From contig JAKSXM010000014.1 of assembly GCA_022575985.1 (NCBI GenBank), positions 4,588,001 to 4,652,000 of the forward strand: a stretch of 64,000 nt of DNA, in the 5' to 3' direction. Under the pieces are notes generated by a model that saw only the letters and a list, made by a program, of their open reading frames with translations, did no database searches and was not told the DNA's origin. Origin of the DNA: Anagrus nilaparvatae. Lineage: Eukaryota > Arthropoda > Insecta > Hymenoptera > Mymaridae. A program made the translations under genes and the position numbers. Position 1 is the stretch's first letter; each line of letters starts with the position of its first letter. Shown here one piece after another: positions 60,579-64,000 of this stretch.

Positions 60579-61204
60579 GTGCAGGATAAAAAAAATAAGC
60601 TTTCTGCAGCCATTGAACTGCCGGGTAGAACATATGCGGACGTCCTAGAAGCTATAAGGTCTCAGGTCCAACCAGAAGATTTTGGCGCCAAAATAAGATC
60701 GGTCCGAAAGACGAAGATGGGTGATGTTCTCGTTAAGCTGAAAAAACCTAGAGACAAAATAGGTTCTTTTTCACAAGAAGTAAGAAGAGTATTGGGTGAA
60801 CAGGCCGAGGTTAGGGACCTTGCTTCTAAGTCATCCAAATACTCGACTTGGGCTGCCTCACCCAGCCAATAAACATTGTAAATTGCATCAAAGGCAAAGA
60901 ACAAGACGCGGAGATAGATAGGGTGACTATCTCTAAGAGCAATTCAAGAGAATAGAGACCTGGTTATGTTGACCTTGATGAAAGATCCGCCTTTAAACTG
61001 GTCAACATGAAGTGTATCAAAATTGGGTGGATGAACTGCAAGATAAGGTTAAGAACCCCATTAACTCTCTGTTTTAAATGCCTGCGTTATGGTAATTTAG
61101 CCACAAAATGTAACGGACCAGACAGGAGAGCGGAATGCTATAAATGCAGAGGAGAAGGACACAAAGCAACTGAATGCGCAGTGAAAGGTGCATGCTATGC
61201 GTAG
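60579..61204 (+). pseudogene. R1-like LINE ORF1 (gag-like, CCHC knuckles)
   Basis: First block, 60579-60872: ELPGRTYADVLEAIRSQVQP, FGAKIRSVRKTKMGDVLVKL and SFSQEVRRVLGEQAEVRDL, the esterase-free gag-like region typical of R1-type ORF1. After a shift and stops, 61007-61204 has KCIKIGWMNCKIRL and two zinc knuckles, CFKCLRYGNLATKC and CYKCRGEGHKATEC. An upstream stretch at 60285-60405 (LYENTELARRLQPMDENRDV) may be the ORF1 N-terminal part. Stops between blocks show the copy is dead. The knuckles would bind the element RNA in an active copy. Confidence 0.8.
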
Positions 61205-61592
61205 ACCTCGTACTAAAAGGGAAGAAGTTAAAACACGACCTTGGAAAAGGGAAGTACGAAGCGATACGAAGGGCTCTTGTGAAATTAAGGAGCGGCGCAG
61301 ACTCAAGGAAGTCGAATTATATTAAAGGTGCTTCAAGGTAATGCGTGACGAAGCTCTTTAGCAAAAGACATTATATATCAACTTACTTGAGAAAAGTTGA
61401 CATACCTCCTCATTATAAATGAGCAAGGGGTCCAACCAGGCTCTCAAAACTGGTTTTCGAATAAGCTCGGGTACTGCAGCAATCTGGGTATTGAATCCAA
61501 AAAAGGCTCGGGTATAGGAGAAAGGCTCTGGCAGAAGCTTTTGTCTGGATTAAGATAAATGGTGTTACCTGCATAAGCGTGTATTTAACGCC

Positions 61593-61757
61593 TTGGAAGA
61601 TGCAGTAAGGGATTTGACCACTGAAATTGTAATGGCAAGCGATTTCAACGCGAAGGCTTCAGTGTGGGGTTTGCCAGAAACGGATGCAAGAGGAGAGGAC
61701 ATACTCGAACTATCCACCAGGTTCAGCTTGGCTCTGATAAACGTAGGTAAAACAGTA
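61593..61757 (+). pseudogene. R1-like endonuclease fragment
   Basis: Reads IVMASDFNAKASVWGLPETD and ARGEDILELSTRFSLALINV, i.e. the GDFNA-type motif (here SDFNA) and following strand of the LINE endonuclease. Homology ends abruptly near 61757, where AT-rich unrelated DNA begins. Confidence 0.75.
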
Positions 61758-61760
61758 GGT

Positions 61761-63140
61761 AATAATTTTGAATTTTTAGTGAATAGTAGTATTTATTATT
61801 TTAACTTAAAAAAACTTATATCGTATAAAATAAGAAAAATTTTTTAATAACCAAAAAGTTAATAATTTATTAATTTATTTCGCTTTATGAATACTAAAAT
61901 TTCTTCAATGTGTCTCCAGGATTATTATTTTTATCGCAAATCATCTAAAAAATTATTTTTAAAAATATCAAAAAAATTTTTTTAATTTTTGAAGAAACAT
62001 TGGTTTTTAATAAAAGTTTATCTGTGTACGAATAAATTAGTTTCTATAAGCTTAAAAACTTATAACCGGTTTGTGTAAACACAACTTAAATGCATGAAAC
62101 ATGTTTACTTCCAAATGAGGACTAGATATAATACAAATGTTACTCAACATTACAATACAATTTTCTATTGTTGTAATTTGTAATTATCACCTTACTAGTT
62201 GTTAAGATTTTAAACCCAAACTATTTTGATTCCCTAAACCTGAATTATTATAAGTCCCTGAACCTGAATTATTCCAAGTCCCTAAATCGATATTATCCTA
62301 AGTCCTTAAGCCCAGAGTTTTCAAAGTCTTTTATAAGTATTTTATTTATTTATATATACTTACCTAATTATTCTAAGTCTTTGAATAGTTAGTATTCCCC
62401 CCATTAAAAAGGACAAATTTGACCCCCCCCCCCCTTAAATAGGACAAATTTGACCCTCCCCCTTAAAAAGGACAAATTTGACCCCCCCCCCCCCTCAAAA
62501 AGGACAAATTTGACCCCCCCCCCCTTAATTTTAAAGTTCTGAAGTACCCCCTCCCTATAAACATGTTCCATGTTAAAAATGTAACATTTTTTAAGCTTAT
62601 TTAAAAATACAACTAATGAATGATTATAAGCATATCAGCATAGATTTCATGAAAATATAAATTAATATAAGTCAAATTTTTCTGTAAAGACATTTATCAA
62701 TATTTTTTATTTTGCGTTTCTTGCTTCAAGTATTAAAGTTTTGTTGAAGAATAAATTTGACTTTAACACAATTGCATCTTTTAATTTTGATCTAAGACAC
62801 AGGAAAAATATTATTAAAAGGTTTTCTTAAATTAAAAACCATAGGCGTTGCAAAACTCCGACAAATTATTCAGTAACCATTATAACATATATAGCTTTAA
62901 TAAAAATACCGTTTCACTCCTTTAGTACACGTTGCTACGTGAAAATTTAACTAATTAATAAATATCATTTGTCTTTAGAACCGTGCTTAATATGGATAAG
63001 TTTAAAAATTTATCATGATTTTGGATTTTTCAAATAAGTCGCTGCAACAAATTAATATGGTAAAAAGAAATTTTTATTGTAATCGTGTATAATAAGAATG
63101 GGTTAAGATATTAAACGTGAATTTAATAAATCTAATAAGT
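61761..63140. other. Non-LINE DNA between the two halves of the R1-like element
   Basis: AT-rich, no gene. It contains the C-rich repeat element copy 2 (62055-62580). Either an insertion plus deletion, or replacement of the RT core, put it here; no target duplication is seen at the junctions. Confidence 0.6.
62055..62580. repeat. C-rich repeat element, copy 2
   Basis: Starts 'tataaccggtttgtgtaa' and ends 'acatgttccatgttaaaaat' like the copy at 23828-24365. The interior has 'aattattctaagtccctga' type repeats (62240-62400), then five units of 'ccccccc-ttaaaaaggacaaatttga' (62395-62530). The minus strand carries multiple runs of 7-12 G. Confidence 0.7.
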
Positions 63141-63149
63141 AACTATAGT

Positions 63150-64000
63150 AAAGTTCCGAAAAAGGAGATTGTCCTTCTGACCCTGAGAAGGGTTGATACC
63201 ATATTCGGCGTCAGCTTTGATGACGGAGGTAATCTCCTTATGATCCAGACCAAACCATCGGTCAAATATTTGGGGGTCTTCTTGGATAACAAGTTGACCT
63301 ACAATAGACAATTCCAGCAGGCCTGTGAAAAGGCTGGCCGGGTGACAAAGTCCCTCTCGTGGTGACGAACATCGGCGGTCCCAGATCAGAGAAGAGGAGG
63401 CTGTTGATGACGACAGTCAACTCCATCTTGTTCTACAGTGCAGAGGTGTGGGCGGACAATGACCGCATAAAAAAGTACTGCAAGAAACTAAAGGCAGTAC
63501 AGACACAGGGGGCACTTCGAATCGCTTGCTCGTACAAGACAGTATCAGAGCCAGCGAACCAGGTGGTGGCTCGGGTGATTCCCATCAATCTGCTTGCCTT
63601 GGAAAGGCAGGCGATCTATAACCGTGAGGAAGAAGAGCGCGACGTAGGTTCCGTTCGCGCTCGCTCCCACACAATGGAATGCTGGCAGTATAGGTGGAAT
63701 GGTGACCCGAGGGGACGTTGAACGCACCGCCTAATCATCGATTTGGAAAGCTGGATGAACCGTGATCATGGGGAGGTAGACTTCTACCTCACACAGTTCC
63801 TAACTGGTCACGGTTATTTCCGCGATATGCTTTTCAAGTGGCGCAAGGTGACATCTGCGGAATGCTTGCATTGCCTGGGCGAGCTGGATACCGCTGAGCA
63901 CACCTTTTTTAGGTGTCCTTGCTTAGGCGACCGCCCTTCAATGAATGGAGGCCGAAAGGAGTCGTCCCGGAAATGCTGCGCAGTACCGCTAACTGGTACA
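63150..64000 (+). pseudogene. R1-like ORF2 C-terminal part
   Basis: 63150-63361 reads KKEIVLLTLRRV, then KPSVKYLGVFLDNKLTYNRQ (the block after the RT core), with a stop after LSW. Continuing in another frame: IGGPRSEKRRLLMTTVNSIL, FYSAEVWAD, RIACSYKTVSEPANQVVARV and PINLLALERQAIYNREEEE. After a stop near 63720 come LESWMNRDHGEVDFYLTQFL and CLHCLGELDTAEHTFFRC. Codon use is more GC-balanced than the surroundings, as for the other LINE blocks here. Confidence 0.85.

Larger units (their letters stand above)
60285..64000 (+). mobile_element. R1-like LINE, core deleted and interrupted, running off the window
   Basis: On the + strand the order is ORF1 pieces (60285-61205), endonuclease piece (about 61550-61760), non-LINE sequence (61761 to about 63140), then the C-terminal part of ORF2 (63150-64000). 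The whole RT catalytic core is absent. The C-terminal block (DHGEVDFYLTQFLTGHGYF...CLHCLGELDTAEHTFFRC) is the same domain as in the truncated element at 48.9-49.3 kb. The element is not complete at the right edge. Confidence 0.8.

Overview
The window is nuclear DNA of an animal, most likely an insect. It is very AT-rich, has spliced genes with short introns, R1-like, Jockey/CR1-like, Ty3/gypsy and BEL/Pao retroelements, PIF/Harbinger and CACTA-like DNA transposons, and long foldback elements. A parasitoid wasp would fit, but nothing seen fixes the order or species. I see no convincing single-copy host gene: almost everything recognisable is a mobile element, intact, nested or broken.

Layout. 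0-4.5 kb: AT-rich spacer with a 1.25 kb near-perfect palindrome (2292-3539). 4.5-9.5 kb: the best preserved coding region, a two-gene cassette on the + strand. It has an eight-exon gene of 536 codons whose introns all join in frame, then a single-exon gene of 708 codons that resembles animal CACTA/EnSpm-like transposases. 11.36-19.21 kb: a complete non-autonomous LTR retrotransposon (two LTRs, 4-bp target duplication, primer-binding site, polypurine tract) whose interior is non-coding and holds two arrays of a ~150-bp repeat. 21.9-23.5 kb: a foldback element with TA target duplication. 24.8-25.4 kb: a 5S-rRNA-headed SINE-like element with a 17-bp target duplication.

27.73-33.91 kb: a PIF/Harbinger transposon with TAA target duplication. 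Its DNA-binding partner gene is intact (five exons, 312 aa). Its transposase has an internal deletion and is split by a 2.3 kb palindromic element that made its own TTA duplication. 35.46-41.35 kb: an old LTR fragment split by a 5.5 kb foldback element made of ~130-bp tandem repeats. 41.8-47.1 kb: a DNA transposon with ~0.7 kb terminal inverted repeats, coding for a zinc-finger/DDE/SWIM transposase with two frameshifts.

48.4-64 kb: mostly retroelement debris. In order: a 5'-truncated R1-like LINE with 19-bp duplication, another R1-like scrap, a Jockey/CR1-group LINE with 14-bp duplication inserted in a tandem array, a Ty3/gypsy pol relic (- strand), two BEL/Pao pol relics (+ strand), and an R1-like LINE that has lost its reverse transcriptase core and runs off the window end.

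The most unusual points are the intact two-gene cassette, the 5S-headed SINE-like element, and two foldback families with different ends that share an arrayed core motif CCAATATGGCGGACC.
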